The position numbers and the translations under genes are program-made. Of a stretch of 64,000 nucleotides of DNA, positions 55,606 through 64,000 are shown in pieces. The stretch spans positions 1,736,001 to 1,800,000 of the forward strand of contig NZ_CP048814.1 in NCBI RefSeq assembly GCF_014217785.1, written 5' to 3'. This DNA is from Rhodococcus triatomae. GTDB taxonomy: Bacteria; Actinomycetota; Actinomycetes; Mycobacteriales; Mycobacteriaceae. Numbering within the stretch: the stretch's first letter is position 1; each line of letters begins with the position of its first letter. Below the pieces are notes generated by a model, which ran no database searches, had not been told where the DNA came from, and was given only the letters and a program-made list of their open reading frames with translations.

Positions 55606-55643
55606 CACAGTCGAGATTTCGGGTCACAGTCGGGATTTCGGGT
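55606..55643. repeat. 19-base tandem repeat in the LuxR gene leader
   Basis: CACAGTCGAGATTTCGGGT (55606-55624) is followed directly by CACAGTCGGGATTTCGGGT (55625-55643), with one mismatch. It lies 38-75 bases before the GTG of the regulator. A possible -10 TACTGT is just upstream (55599-55604). Confidence 0.9.
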
Positions 55644-55680
55644 TCCCGCGGGACCCGAGAACAGTGGGAACGAGGTCGAG

Positions 55681-58278
55681 GTGCCGATATCGAGGAGTAC
55701 GGATCCGCCGCGTGCGGATCACCGGACGGTGCCGCGGGAGCGGCTGCTGGATGCCCTGAGACCCGTCCTCGTCGGAGAACAGGCCGCTGACGTCGCACTG
55801 ATCTGCGCACCGGCCGGGTCCGGAAAGACCCGCCTGCTCTCCGACGCGGCCGACCGCCTCGCGGGCGAACCCGACCCCCCGGTCGTCGTCTGGATCACCG
55901 CGCAGGACGACTCCAGCGCGACCGACTTCGCGAACGCCTGCCTCCGTGCCGTCCGCGCGACCGGCGATCAGGCACTGGTCGAGGCATGCTCCGGCCTCGA
56001 GCAGGGCCCCTCGGACTTCGGTGCACAGCTCGCGGAGGCTCTCGCCACCGCGGCGACCCGAGTGCACCTGGTCATCGACGATGCTCACCTGCTGGCCGGG
56101 CTCGATGTCCTCTCCGGGCTGGAAACCTACCTCCGTCACCAACCCGCACACGTGCGCACCGTCATCAGCGGCAGGTTCGAACCACCACTGGCACTACAGC
56201 GGCTCCGGCTGGACGGCAGACTGTTCGAGGTGACCGCGGACGACCTCGCACTCTCTCCCGACGAGGCCTCCGCGATCCTCGGCCAGCACGGCGTCCGGCT
56301 CGACAGCCGTGAACTCGCTGCCCTGATGGAACGCACCGAAGGATGGGCTGCCGGGATACGGCTCGCAGGGATGTCGCTGGCAGGCCACGCCGACCACGCC
56401 TCGTTCATCGACGATTTCCGGGGGGATCGCCGACCGGTCGCCGACTACCTGATCGAGGAGGTGCTCGCGGGCACTCCCGACCCGGTGCGCGACGTCCTCC
56501 TCCACACCTCGGTTCCCGAGTCCTTCACCGTCGAGCTGGCCGAGGACCTCAGCAGACGCGCGGATGCCGGGGCGCAGATCGAGTGGCTCGAGCGGCACAA
56601 CTTCCTCATCACCCGGATCGAGGGGGCGCCCGTTCGTTTCCGGTACCACCCGCTCCTGCGCAGCTATCTCCGTGCCGAGATCACCCGACTCGGGCGCCGG
56701 GCGATCGGCGAACTGGAGACGACGGTCTCCCAGTGGCACGAGGACTTCGGTGAACCACTGGTCGCCCTCGAGCACGCCGTCAACGCCGCCGACACCGAAC
56801 TGATCGTGCGGGTTCTCGAGCGATCGGGGCTCCCCCTGGTTCTCGACGGGCACGGTGACGCCGTCGAGGTCCACCTGGCGCGGGCGCCGCGGCGCGTCCT
56901 CGAGAACTCCGTGGTCCGCTCGATCCACGCCGCCGTGTCGGTGCACTCCGGCCGGTCCGAGGTGGCCGCAGCCGCCCTCGCCGACAGTGCGCCGGCACTC
57001 GACCATCGCGCCGCCGTCCTCACCGAGGCGCTGCGCACCCACATCGCCGTCGACGACGGCGGCCTTCCCGGCCACGGCACGCATCCGGAAGCGACCGGAT
57101 ACGCGGACCTCGATGCCTACGCCGCCCTCCAGCACGGGCGAGCGCTGACGGCGACCGGCGATCTGGACGCTGCGGACCGGGTCCTCACCGAGGCGCGCTC
57201 GCACGCCCGATATGCGGTCAGTCCACGGATCGCCGCCCACACCGCCGCGGCTCACGCCGTCCTCGCCGTGGCACGCGGTACCGGCACCCCCGACTGCCAC
57301 GCGGCGGTCCCCCGATCGGCACCGACCGCCACGGCCGAGGACACCGTCAGCGGTGCGATCGGAATCCTGGCAGCCTCCACCATCAGCTATCAACGCGGCG
57401 AGAACCGCACCGGGCGATCGGCGGCGCTGGCCTACCGGCTTCTCCGCGAACACGACTCGGATCTGGCCCGCTTCGCGACCGCCGCCGCAGAGTTCTACGA
57501 CCTCGCCGACGCGGAGCGAGACGAGTCATCCCGGGCAGCGTCGCCGGGCCTGCACGCCGTTCTCGCTCGCGTACACGCGAGCCTGCACCCGCTACCCACG
57601 CGCGCGGTGCCCCGCCCCCTCCTCGCCGCGTTGCTCCCCGCGGTGCTCACCGCCTCTCTCGCCGCAGGTGAGGCCCGCCGGGCCAACGACCTGGTCCGCG
57701 ACGTGGCGTCCGACCCGGACTCCGTCGCGGAGGTGGCGCTGCTGCGCGCACTCGTCAGCATCCACGACCACCACTGGGATGCCGCACGGCGCACCGTCGC
57801 ACCGATCGTCTCCGGCGAGGTGTCGTGCCGAGCCCGTTCGGGCACGGTGGCGGCATGGCTGGTGGAGGCACAGGCGGCGGTCGCGGACGCGCGCACCGTC
57901 CGAGCGCACGAGGCCCTCACCAGTGCCCTCGAACTGGCCGAGCCGGGCAGCCTCGTCCGTCCGTTCCACGAGGCCGGTTCCCCGGTCCGGGACCTCCTCG
58001 CGGAATCGAGCGGCCGGTTCGGCGGCGCGAACTCGTTCGCCGAACACATCCGGGCCACCTTCCCCTCCGTCGGTACGACGAGCAACGGCACGCTGACCCG
58101 TCGAGAACTCGAGCTTCTGCTCGAGCTCCCGACCTGGCGGACGTCCGAACAGATCGCGGCGGACCTGTGTGTGTCCGTCAACACCGTGAAGACACATCTG
58201 CGTGGGATCTACCGCAAACTCGGCGTCAATTCGCGACGCGGCGCGATCGCCGCCGCCCGACAGCAGGGATTGCTCTGA
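55681..58278 (+). CDS. MalT-type LuxR-family ATP-dependent regulator
   Basis: 865-aa signal-transduction ATPase. Walker A APAGSGKT is at about 43-50, Walker B HLVIDDAHLLAG near 140, followed by the MalT-like winged domain (GWAAGIRLAGMSL, YLIEEVLAGTPDPVRDVLLHTSV), a long TPR-like region, and a C-terminal LuxR helix-turn-helix (LTRRELELLLELPTWRTSEQIAADLCVSVNTVKTHL). Ligand unknown. The GTG at 55681 follows GAGGTCGAG; upstream frame runs through the tandem repeat. It may control itself or the genes after it. Confidence 0.9.
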   Translation: MPISRSTDPPRADHRTVPRERLLDALRPVLVGEQAADVALICAPAGSGKTRLLSDAADRLAGEPDPPVVVWITAQDDSSATDFANACLRAVRATGDQALVEACSGLEQGPSDFGAQLAEALATAATRVHLVIDDAHLLAGLDVLSGLETYLRHQPAHVRTVISGRFEPPLALQRLRLDGRLFEVTADDLALSPDEASAILGQHGVRLDSRELAALMERTEGWAAGIRLAGMSLAGHADHASFIDDFRGDRRPVADYLIEEVLAGTPDPVRDVLLHTSVPESFTVELAEDLSRRADAGAQIEWLERHNFLITRIEGAPVRFRYHPLLRSYLRAEITRLGRRAIGELETTVSQWHEDFGEPLVALEHAVNAADTELIVRVLERSGLPLVLDGHGDAVEVHLARAPRRVLENSVVRSIHAAVSVHSGRSEVAAAALADSAPALDHRAAVLTEALRTHIAVDDGGLPGHGTHPEATGYADLDAYAALQHGRALTATGDLDAADRVLTEARSHARYAVSPRIAAHTAAAHAVLAVARGTGTPDCHAAVPRSAPTATAEDTVSGAIGILAASTISYQRGENRTGRSAALAYRLLREHDSDLARFATAAAEFYDLADAERDESSRAASPGLHAVLARVHASLHPLPTRAVPRPLLAALLPAVLTASLAAGEARRANDLVRDVASDPDSVAEVALLRALVSIHDHHWDAARRTVAPIVSGEVSCRARSGTVAAWLVEAQAAVADARTVRAHEALTSALELAEPGSLVRPFHEAGSPVRDLLAESSGRFGGANSFAEHIRATFPSVGTTSNGTLTRRELELLLELPTWRTSEQIAADLCVSVNTVKTHLRGIYRKLGVNSRRGAIAAARQQGLL

Positions 58279-58461
58279 CATCTCTGTGACTCCCCGGCCC
58301 TTCGACCGACACTCCGAACCACCGGCACGCCCGACGCGCGGGTCGGATTCACTGCGCCGTTCCTACTCTCGCGCGAGCTCGATTCATCAATTACGGGTGA
58401 GGCGTCGGCCCCGCTCACCGTCGATGCTGAGATCACCCCGCACGACAGTGAGGAGCCCGTG

Positions 58462-58695
58462 ATGGCCTGTTCGGAATCGACGTGGCCCCCGTACGTCCGG
58501 TACTCGTTCACGATCAGCGGGGAGCTGTCCGAGCGGGTCCTCGCCGCGTTTCCCGAGTTGTCGACGGTGGAGGCGCCACGTGCCTTCACGACGCTCCAGG
58601 GACCGGTGTCGAGCCCGACGGCGCTGCGCGGACTGTTGGCACGTTTCGATTCCCTCGGTCTGACCGTCATCGAGATGTCGCGTCTGCCACACTGA
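58462..58695 (+). CDS. 77-aa protein of unknown function
   Basis: MACSESTWPPYVRYSFTISG, then ELSERVLAAFPELSTVEAPRAFTTLQGPVSSPTALRGLLARFDSLGLTVIEMSRLP. A beta-alpha-beta layout with a central acidic helix resembles an ACT-like fold, but no family is claimed. AGGAG sits at the right distance from the ATG. It follows the LuxR gene by 183 bases and precedes the secreted protein by 32, possibly in one transcript with the latter. Confidence 0.7.
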   Translation: MACSESTWPPYVRYSFTISGELSERVLAAFPELSTVEAPRAFTTLQGPVSSPTALRGLLARFDSLGLTVIEMSRLPH

Positions 58696-58727
58696 CCCGG
58701 ACAAACGTCCGACAGGGAGGTTCTCTC

Positions 58728-60194
58728 GTGACTCAGCGCCGCAGTGTGCGCGTCGTACTCGCCACGACCACCGCAGTTCTGGCCGCTGCCCTCGCCGGAA
58801 GTGGAGTGGCACACGCCCAACCGTGGGGGCCGCTGGCACCGCCGAACCCCTTCCTCGGACCGACGGGTACTTCGACGATGCACGGCGACGCCGGATCGTC
58901 GGACGCGACGCCCTTCGCCGGCCCCGGCGCGGGCCCGGTGTCGGTGGGTTCCGCGCCACTGGCGGCCGCCTGCCCAACGCTGCTGGAGGGCTCGGACGGC
59001 ATGATCGTCGCACTGTGCACGAGCGTGCTGGGCCAGGTGCCGACGGTGCACCTGATCGACCCGTCGGCACTGCCGCGAGACGGCGTCGCGTTCGGTGGGG
59101 CGTCCGTCGCCCAACTCCCTCTCGAGAAGGGCAGCCTGCTCGGGGGCGTGTACGCCTACCTCGACGACGCCGACCGGCTGGTCGCGGTCGACGGACACCG
59201 GCAACTCGTGCGGGTCGCCCACTCCCGCACCGCGGGCGGGTGGTCGCTCCGTATCGACGAGTCGACGGATCTGCGCGGCTCCATCGCCGAGGACGACGCC
59301 GTCACGGGACTCGCACCCGACTGGGACGGCACGGTGTGGTTCGCGACGGGGAAGGGCATCGTCGGCACGGTGGACCAAGCCGGGGCGGTGCGCACGGTGG
59401 CACTGCCGGAGGGAGAGCAGGTCCAGAACAGCATCTCGACCTCCCCCCACGGAACCGCGGTGGCCACCACCCACGCGTTGTACGAGCTGACGACGGGCGC
59501 GGACGGCTCCCCGCACGTCGTCTGGCGCGCCCCGTACGACCGGGGCGGCGCACGGAAACCGGGGCAGCTCAGTTGGGGCACCGGATCCACCCCCACCTAT
59601 TTCGGGCCGCAGGCAGGCACCGAGTACGTGGCCATCGTGGACAACGCGGACGAGCAGGTCTCGCTGCTGGTGTACCGCAGTGGAACGGGCGAACTCGTGT
59701 GCTCGCAACCGGTGCTCGCGGAAGGCGGACCCGGTAGCGAGAACTCGCCCATCGGTATCGGGAACACGGTGATCGTCGCGGGCACCTACGGATACCCGTA
59801 CCCCACCGTCCCGGACGGCGCCGGCCCCGCAGTCCCCGAGTCCGCGCCGTTCACCGGCGGAATGACCCGTGTCGATCTCGACTCCTCGGGATGCCACACG
59901 GTGTGGGAGAACGGCGTCCGCAGTTCCGCCGTCCCCCACCTGTCCACCGCGGACGGGCTCGTCTACACGGTCGCCCGAGGCGAGATGCTCGGCTCCTCCA
60001 CGACGACCACGCCCGTCGACGGCTTCGCCTTCACCGCCGTCGACCCGGTGTCCGGCGCCGTGCTGCACACGACGCCGATGCCCGGCACGATCGTCAACGA
60101 TCCACTGCAGATGTCTGCCCTGATCACCCCGCGAGGGGAGTACGTCCAGGGCACGATCACCGGGGTGGTCGCGGTGAGCCCTCGTCACGGTTAG
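58728..60194 (+). CDS. Secreted beta-propeller-like protein
   Basis: 488 aa. A signal peptide ends GVAHAQPWG. Repeated blocks with LVAVDGHRQLVRV, GLAPDWDGTVWFATGKGIVGTVD, TAVATTHALYEL and YVAIVDNADEQVSLLVYRSGTG suggest a seven-bladed PQQ/NHL-type propeller. Cysteine pairs occur (AACPTLL..VALCTS; LVCSQP..SGCHTV). AGGGAGG precedes the GTG. No catalytic motif is seen; it may be a binding or scaffold protein in the envelope. Confidence 0.82.
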   Translation: MTQRRSVRVVLATTTAVLAAALAGSGVAHAQPWGPLAPPNPFLGPTGTSTMHGDAGSSDATPFAGPGAGPVSVGSAPLAAACPTLLEGSDGMIVALCTSVLGQVPTVHLIDPSALPRDGVAFGGASVAQLPLEKGSLLGGVYAYLDDADRLVAVDGHRQLVRVAHSRTAGGWSLRIDESTDLRGSIAEDDAVTGLAPDWDGTVWFATGKGIVGTVDQAGAVRTVALPEGEQVQNSISTSPHGTAVATTHALYELTTGADGSPHVVWRAPYDRGGARKPGQLSWGTGSTPTYFGPQAGTEYVAIVDNADEQVSLLVYRSGTGELVCSQPVLAEGGPGSENSPIGIGNTVIVAGTYGYPYPTVPDGAGPAVPESAPFTGGMTRVDLDSSGCHTVWENGVRSSAVPHLSTADGLVYTVARGEMLGSSTTTTPVDGFAFTAVDPVSGAVLHTTPMPGTIVNDPLQMSALITPRGEYVQGTITGVVAVSPRHG

Positions 60195-60222
60195 TGACGG
60201 GAGGGAGGTCCCGGAGACGGCT

Positions 60223-61497
60223 TCAGGGGATGTGGATCGGCGTGGCTACGCGTCCGCGGCCGGTCGACGCGTCGGCGGCCCACCGCAGTGGCCCCTGCGC
60301 CGGCTCCCACGTGGCGAGCAGTCCGCCGACCTTGTCGGTCATCTCGCTGCGCAGCCGGTCGAACGAGTCGTCCGGATCGTCACCGACGTAGCCGAGGAGC
60401 AACCACCAGGCCCAGGCAACCGCGCCCGCGTTGGCGACGAAGTCGGGGATCACCGCGATCCCGCGGGCCGTCAGGTCCAGTTCGGCGTCCGGCGTGGTGG
60501 CGGCGTTGGCTGCCTCCACGACCACCCGCGCATCGACGTGCGCGCAGTTGTCACCACGCAGGGCGTAGGAGACGGCAGCCGGGACGAGGATGTCCACCGC
60601 CGTGGAGAGGACGGCGTCGCGCGGGAGCTGCTGTACGTGCGCCGGGACGCGAGTCCGGTCGATCTCGCCGTACGCATTGCGGGTGCCGAGTAGGGCGGGA
60701 ATGTCGAGACCGTTGGGGTCGTACAGCGTGCCCTCGGCATCGGCGACCGCGACGATCGTCATGCCTGCGTCGTGCAGGTACCAGGCGGCACCGCCGCCCA
60801 TGGTGCCGATTCCCTGGACCGCGACGGTGGTGTCGGCGGTACGCCACCCCCAGGTCGCCGCGGCAGCGAGGCAGGCCTGCGCAACTCCGTACCCGCCGAT
60901 GACGTCTCCGAGCGGTCCGCCCCGCGCGTGCGCGTTGAGGCCGGCCATCACCCGCTCGGTGGTGGCCGCCGGGTCGGTCGAGCGTTCGATCGCCGCGTGG
61001 TACGACTGGCGCATCCCGAGCCGGGCGAACACCTCGTCGATGAGATGTTGCGGAACCCCCAGGTCCTCGGCGGTGACCCAGTGCCGGTCCAGGAAGGGAC
61101 GCATCGCATCGCAGAACCGGGTGAGGACGTCGACGGCACGCGGATCCTTGGGGTCGAAGTCGATGCCGCCCTTGGCGCCCCCGATGGGGAGACCGAACGT
61201 GGCCGTCTTCGCGGACATACCTCGGGCGAGGTCTTCGACCTCGCTCATCGTGCAGCCCTTGCGCATGCGGGTTCCGCCGGTCGCCATCCCCGAGACGAGG
61301 GTGTCGACGACGAGGTAGCCGCGCGCCTCGGTGTCGTAGTCCGTCCACTCGATCCGCATGACGGGCTCGTGCCGCGAGGGCACGGCAGGTGTGGGTGCCG
61401 GGGTGGTGTGGGCCTCACGGGCCGGGGCAGACAGGAGGGCCGGCACGCTGGGCCGGTCCGTGCTCAACCGGTGGAGGGGGTGGTCCGCAATAGTCAC
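60223..61497 (-). CDS. Glu/Leu/Phe/Val dehydrogenase family
   Basis: 424-aa NAD(P)-dependent amino-acid dehydrogenase. TGGTRMRKGCTMSEVEDLARGMSAK and LPIGGAKGGIDFDP (Lys about 80 and 109) form the catalytic site; VAVQGIGTMGGGAAWYLHDAG is the Rossmann motif; IPDFVANAGAVAWAWW follows. An N-terminal extension of about 45 residues is unusual. GCAGGAGG precedes the GTG. It is divergent from a LysR gene that probably regulates it. Substrate not determined. Confidence 0.9.
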   Translation of the reverse strand: MTIADHPLHRLSTDRPSVPALLSAPAREAHTTPAPTPAVPSRHEPVMRIEWTDYDTEARGYLVVDTLVSGMATGGTRMRKGCTMSEVEDLARGMSAKTATFGLPIGGAKGGIDFDPKDPRAVDVLTRFCDAMRPFLDRHWVTAEDLGVPQHLIDEVFARLGMRQSYHAAIERSTDPAATTERVMAGLNAHARGGPLGDVIGGYGVAQACLAAAATWGWRTADTTVAVQGIGTMGGGAAWYLHDAGMTIVAVADAEGTLYDPNGLDIPALLGTRNAYGEIDRTRVPAHVQQLPRDAVLSTAVDILVPAAVSYALRGDNCAHVDARVVVEAANAATTPDAELDLTARGIAVIPDFVANAGAVAWAWWLLLGYVGDDPDDSFDRLRSEMTDKVGGLLATWEPAQGPLRWAADASTGRGRVATPIHIP

Positions 61498-61756
61498 TTC
61501 GATTCCTCCTGCGGTTGGGATTCGGTCGTGTTCTGGAGTTGCCGTCGTGTCGGGAAGACGACTGGGTCGCCCTGACGGGTGTTCCGGAACAGGGCTGTGC
61601 GATAGGGGTGACGGTGTTCGAAAATCGGCCGCGGTGCTCGAAATGCGGCCGTGTACACAGCATGCGGGCGGTTTCGGCTCCGCGTCCAGTTACTCTTCCT
61701 GGACCTGTTCGTTCACGAAGAATGGACTGTTTGCGGCGCGGACCGCCGCCGCGCCA

Positions 61757-61762
61757 TATCGT
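61757..61762 (+). promoter_or_regulatory. -10 element of a leaderless LysR message
   Basis: TATCGT is six bases upstream of the ATG at 61769, with no Shine-Dalgarno. Confidence 0.45.
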
Positions 61763-61768
61763 TCGTCT

Positions 61769-62695
61769 ATGGAGTTGTCGCTGCACCGCTTGAAGCTGCT
61801 CCGCGAATTGAGTCGGCGTGGCACGGTGACCGCTGCCGCCCAGTCGTTGAACTACACGGTGTCCGCGGTGTCGCAGCAGCTCGCTCTCCTCGAACGCGAT
61901 GCCGGGACCCGGCTGTTCGAGAAGCGGGGGCGGCGGATGGTGCTCACCGAGGCCGGTCTCGTGTTGGCCGAACACGCCGAGGAGATCCTGGCGACCGTGG
62001 ACCGGGCCACGATCGCGATGGAGACGGCCCGCAGCGGCGTGTCCGCGCGGCTCACCGCGGGAGTGTGGGCGTCGGTGGCTGCGGGCCTGTTGCCTGCCGC
62101 GCTGGGCATCCTCGAGCGGGATCACTCGGGTATCGAGGTGCGTACCAAGGAGCTTGCTCCCGAGGAGACGGCCGGCGCGGTGCGGGACGGGGCGCTCGAC
62201 TTCTCGTTCGTCATCGACTACTCGAACTACCCGATGGCATGGGATCCGTCGCTCTCCCGGGCAGTGATCGCCCGGGAGCGGATGTACGCGGCACTCGCCC
62301 CGGGAACGGCCGAGTCCGATTCGATCCAGCTCTCCGAACTGTCCCGGCAACCCTGGATACTCGCCGGTCCCCGATCGCACTTCGGCAAGGCGGTGCGGCA
62401 GGCGTGTCAGCAGGCCGGTTTCGACCCGGTGATCCGACACGAGGTGGGCGAGCAGGCGACAGCTCTGGCGATGGTGGCGTCCGGTCTGGGCGTCACCCTC
62501 GTCTCGGATCTGGGTCTGTCACTCGTGCCCGAGCGGATCGACATCGTTCCGCTCGAGGATCCGTTCTTCCGGACGGTGTCCGTGGCACACCGCGCGTCGA
62601 GCACGCCCCGAGCCTCGGTCCAACTCGTGATCGACGCGCTGCGAGAGGCCGCAGAATCTCTCGGCCTCGGCGACGACCTCGCAACGGGCGCCTGA
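61769..62695 (+). CDS. LysR-family regulator
   Basis: 308 aa. The N-terminal helix-turn-helix MELSLHRLKLLRELSRRGTVTAAAQSLNYTVSAVSQQLALLERDAGTRLFEK is followed by a periplasmic-binding-type effector domain (residues 95-300). Divergent placement next to the Glu/Leu-type dehydrogenase gene is the usual LysR-target layout. The 271-base intergenic region would hold the T-N11-A site. Confidence 0.92.
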   Translation: MELSLHRLKLLRELSRRGTVTAAAQSLNYTVSAVSQQLALLERDAGTRLFEKRGRRMVLTEAGLVLAEHAEEILATVDRATIAMETARSGVSARLTAGVWASVAAGLLPAALGILERDHSGIEVRTKELAPEETAGAVRDGALDFSFVIDYSNYPMAWDPSLSRAVIARERMYAALAPGTAESDSIQLSELSRQPWILAGPRSHFGKAVRQACQQAGFDPVIRHEVGEQATALAMVASGLGVTLVSDLGLSLVPERIDIVPLEDPFFRTVSVAHRASSTPRASVQLVIDALREAAESLGLGDDLATGA

Positions 62696-62701
62696 CCGAA
62701 C

Positions 62702-62763
62702 CGCTCCCCTTTTCCCGTTGTTGCTCTCGAACCTTCGGGAGCAACAACGGGAAAAGGGGAGCG
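62702..62763. terminator. 62-base near-perfect hairpin, bidirectional terminator
   Basis: A 25-bp perfect stem pairs 62702-62726 with 62739-62763, with a further CGAA/TTCG stem in the loop (62728-62731/62734-62737) closed by CC. It lies between the LysR gene and the convergent LLM oxidoreductase gene and contains four T and four A in the arms. Confidence 0.85.
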
Positions 62764-62784
62764 CCTGTGACGGCCGAGCGGCTG

Positions 62785-63627
62785 TCACTCACCCACCGCG
62801 TCGCGCACCCGGGGGAACACCTCGCCGGTGAAGTACCTCGCCGTGGTCTCGGTAGGGGTGCCCGCCAGGATGAACGTGTCGAACCCTTGGGTGCGGGCCA
62901 GCGACACCAGGGTGTCCACGGCGTCGGCGCCCGGTTCGATCTCGCCGACGTTGAGGATCCTGCGGATCGATGCCGGGTCGCGTCCCGCTCGGGTGGCCGC
63001 GTCGTCGATCACAGCCGCCGCGGCGATGAGGCCGGCTTCGTCGATGTAGCCGAGGGACGGCACCCAGCCGTCACCGATCTCGCCGACGAGCCGGAGCATC
63101 TTCGGCTTGTACCCGCCGACCCAGATCCCGATGTCGTGGGCGGGAACGGGGCCCGGATGCACACCCTTGACGGAATAGTGTTCGCCGGGGAAGGACACCG
63201 ACCGCTCCCCGCTCCACATCAGCCGACAGATTTCGACGGCCTCACGTAACGCGGCGATCGATTCTCCGGGCGTACGACGCGGCCCGCCCATCGCTGCGAT
63301 GGCGTCCCAGAACCCACCGGCTCCGAGACCGAGTTCCACCCGGCCGCCGGACAGCAGGTCCAGGCTGGCCGCCGACTTCGCGAGCACCGCGGGCGGGCGC
63401 AGCGGCAGACAGGCGACGTCCGGGAACACGGTGACACGCTCGGTCCTGGCCGCGACGGCCGACAACAGCGTCCAGGTGTCGAGGAACCGGGACTGGTAGG
63501 GATGGTCCTGAATCCCGATCAGGTCGAAACCCGTGTGGTCGAGAAGAGATGCAGTGTCCAGCAATGCTTCCGGGGCACCGGCGTCGGGTGTCAGGAACCA
63601 GCCGAACTGCAACGGATGGTGGGGCAT
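62785..63627 (-). CDS. F420-type LLM-class oxidoreductase
   Basis: 280-aa TIM-barrel luciferase-like monooxygenase family. HHPLQFGWFLTPDAG, DLIGIQDHPYQSRFLDTWTLL, GRVELGLGAGGFWDAI and PVPAHDIGIWVGGYKPKMLRLVGEIGDGWVPSLG are typical of F420-dependent reductases in mycobacteria and Rhodococcus. Substrate unknown. It is divergent from the lipoprotein hydrolase gene. Confidence 0.9.
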   Translation of the reverse strand: MPHHPLQFGWFLTPDAGAPEALLDTASLLDHTGFDLIGIQDHPYQSRFLDTWTLLSAVAARTERVTVFPDVACLPLRPPAVLAKSAASLDLLSGGRVELGLGAGGFWDAIAAMGGPRRTPGESIAALREAVEICRLMWSGERSVSFPGEHYSVKGVHPGPVPAHDIGIWVGGYKPKMLRLVGEIGDGWVPSLGYIDEAGLIAAAAVIDDAATRAGRDPASIRRILNVGEIEPGADAVDTLVSLARTQGFDTFILAGTPTETTARYFTGEVFPRVRDAVGE

Positions 63628-63690
63628 GTGGGCTCCTTCGCTGGGCGTATCCCGATGCTAACCGCGGCGCATCCCGTAACCTCGCCGATT

Positions 63691-64000
63691 GTGTGGAGTG
63701 CGATACGCCGATCGTGGCCGGCCCTGACGGCGCTCGCCGCGGTCACCGCACTCGTCGCCGGGTGTGGCGCCGCCGACATCGCCGCGCCCGCTCAGGCCGC
63801 CAGGTACTCCACTGCCAGCGGCCCCATCCGGATTCCCTACGGCGAGGCTCCGGACAATTTCGGCGATCTCTACCTCCCGGGCGGCGGCGACAACCTGCCG
63901 GTCGTGGTCATGATTCACGGTGGCGGCTGGGGCCAGACGCACGATCTCACCTACACCGGGCCGCTCGCGACCGATCTCACCCGCGAGGGCATCGCCGTGT
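63691..64000 (+). CDS. Lipoprotein alpha/beta hydrolase (3' end beyond window)
   Basis: Begins WSAIRRSWPALTALAAVTAL then VAGC, a lipobox. The hydrolase domain starts with IPYGEAPDNFGDLYLP and has the oxyanion motif VVVMIHGGGWGQ of the esterase/lipase HSL-like group. TAACCT (63677-63682) is eight bases before the GTG, pointing to a leaderless message; an in-frame ATG at 63655 is the alternative. The nucleophile and C-terminus lie past base 64000. Confidence 0.85.
   Translation, partial: MWSAIRRSWPALTALAAVTALVAGCGAADIAAPAQAARYSTASGPIRIPYGEAPDNFGDLYLPGGGDNLPVVVMIHGGGWGQTHDLTYTGPLATDLTREGIAV

Noticed and set aside
58209..60188. 659-aa minus-strand open frame
   Set aside because: It is antisense to the secreted beta-propeller gene, which has a signal peptide, Shine-Dalgarno and good codon pattern. 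No domain is visible in the antisense product.

Overview
The window is high-GC actinobacterial chromosome, almost certainly Rhodococcus or a close relative. This rests on gene content, frequent GTG starts, 4-base ATGA/GTGA overlaps, and gene order matching the Mycobacterium tuberculosis Rv3659c-Rv3683 block. That block runs from base 1 to about 30.6 kb: tadA-like ATPase, ssd, HAD phosphatase, Rv3662c-like gene, acs, Rv3669-like, ephE, marP, CoA-type Nudix, TlpA-like, nth, Rv3675-like, crp, MBL hydrolase, RidA, a 54-aa protein, two GET3/ArsA-like ATPases, whiB4, ponA2 and a metallophosphoesterase. It is interrupted between acs and the Rv3669-like gene (6.9-15.6 kb) by a carboxyethylornithine-synthase-like gene, an MHS-type MFS transporter and a full Mrp (mnh) Na+/H+ antiporter operon. 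I see no prophage, insertion sequence or CRISPR array.

Two small RNA genes lie where the M. tuberculosis map predicts them: a 6C RNA (minus strand, about 2390-2480) between ssd and the HAD gene, and an Ms1/MTS2823-like RNA (plus strand, about 3507-3812) between the HAD gene and the Rv3662c-like gene. A perfect TGTGA-N6-TCACA operator precedes acs, and the likely cognate regulator crp is in the same window. A tRNA-Pro(CGG) lies at 30651-30724.

From 30.8 to 38 kb there is accessory and regulatory content: glyoxalase-fold/SDR pair, a TetR with a repeated-palindrome operator followed by an HD-domain gene, a DUF457-type membrane protein, a HAD phosphatase, and a TetR divergent from a drug-export ABC pair. 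The ABC ATPase is frameshifted at a six-C run, which fuses it in frame to its permease. From 37.8 to 40.4 kb is an oxidative-stress group (fur-type regulator, katA, dps). Next come a flavin monooxygenase, small membrane proteins, the lysine/threonine pair ask-asd, a DUF3558-like lipoprotein, a secreted CocE/NonD-type hydrolase and a SulP transporter.

From 51.7 to 60.2 kb is a less familiar cluster: TetR divergent from an MpaB/DUF2236 oxygenase plus an unusually long acyl-CoA-dehydrogenase-like flavoprotein, then a MalT-type LuxR regulator, a 77-aa protein and a secreted beta-propeller-like protein. The right end has a Glu/Leu-dehydrogenase divergent from a LysR regulator, an F420-type LLM oxidoreductase and the start of a lipoprotein alpha/beta hydrolase. 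Several genes have a -10 hexamer 6-8 bases before the start codon and are probably leaderless.
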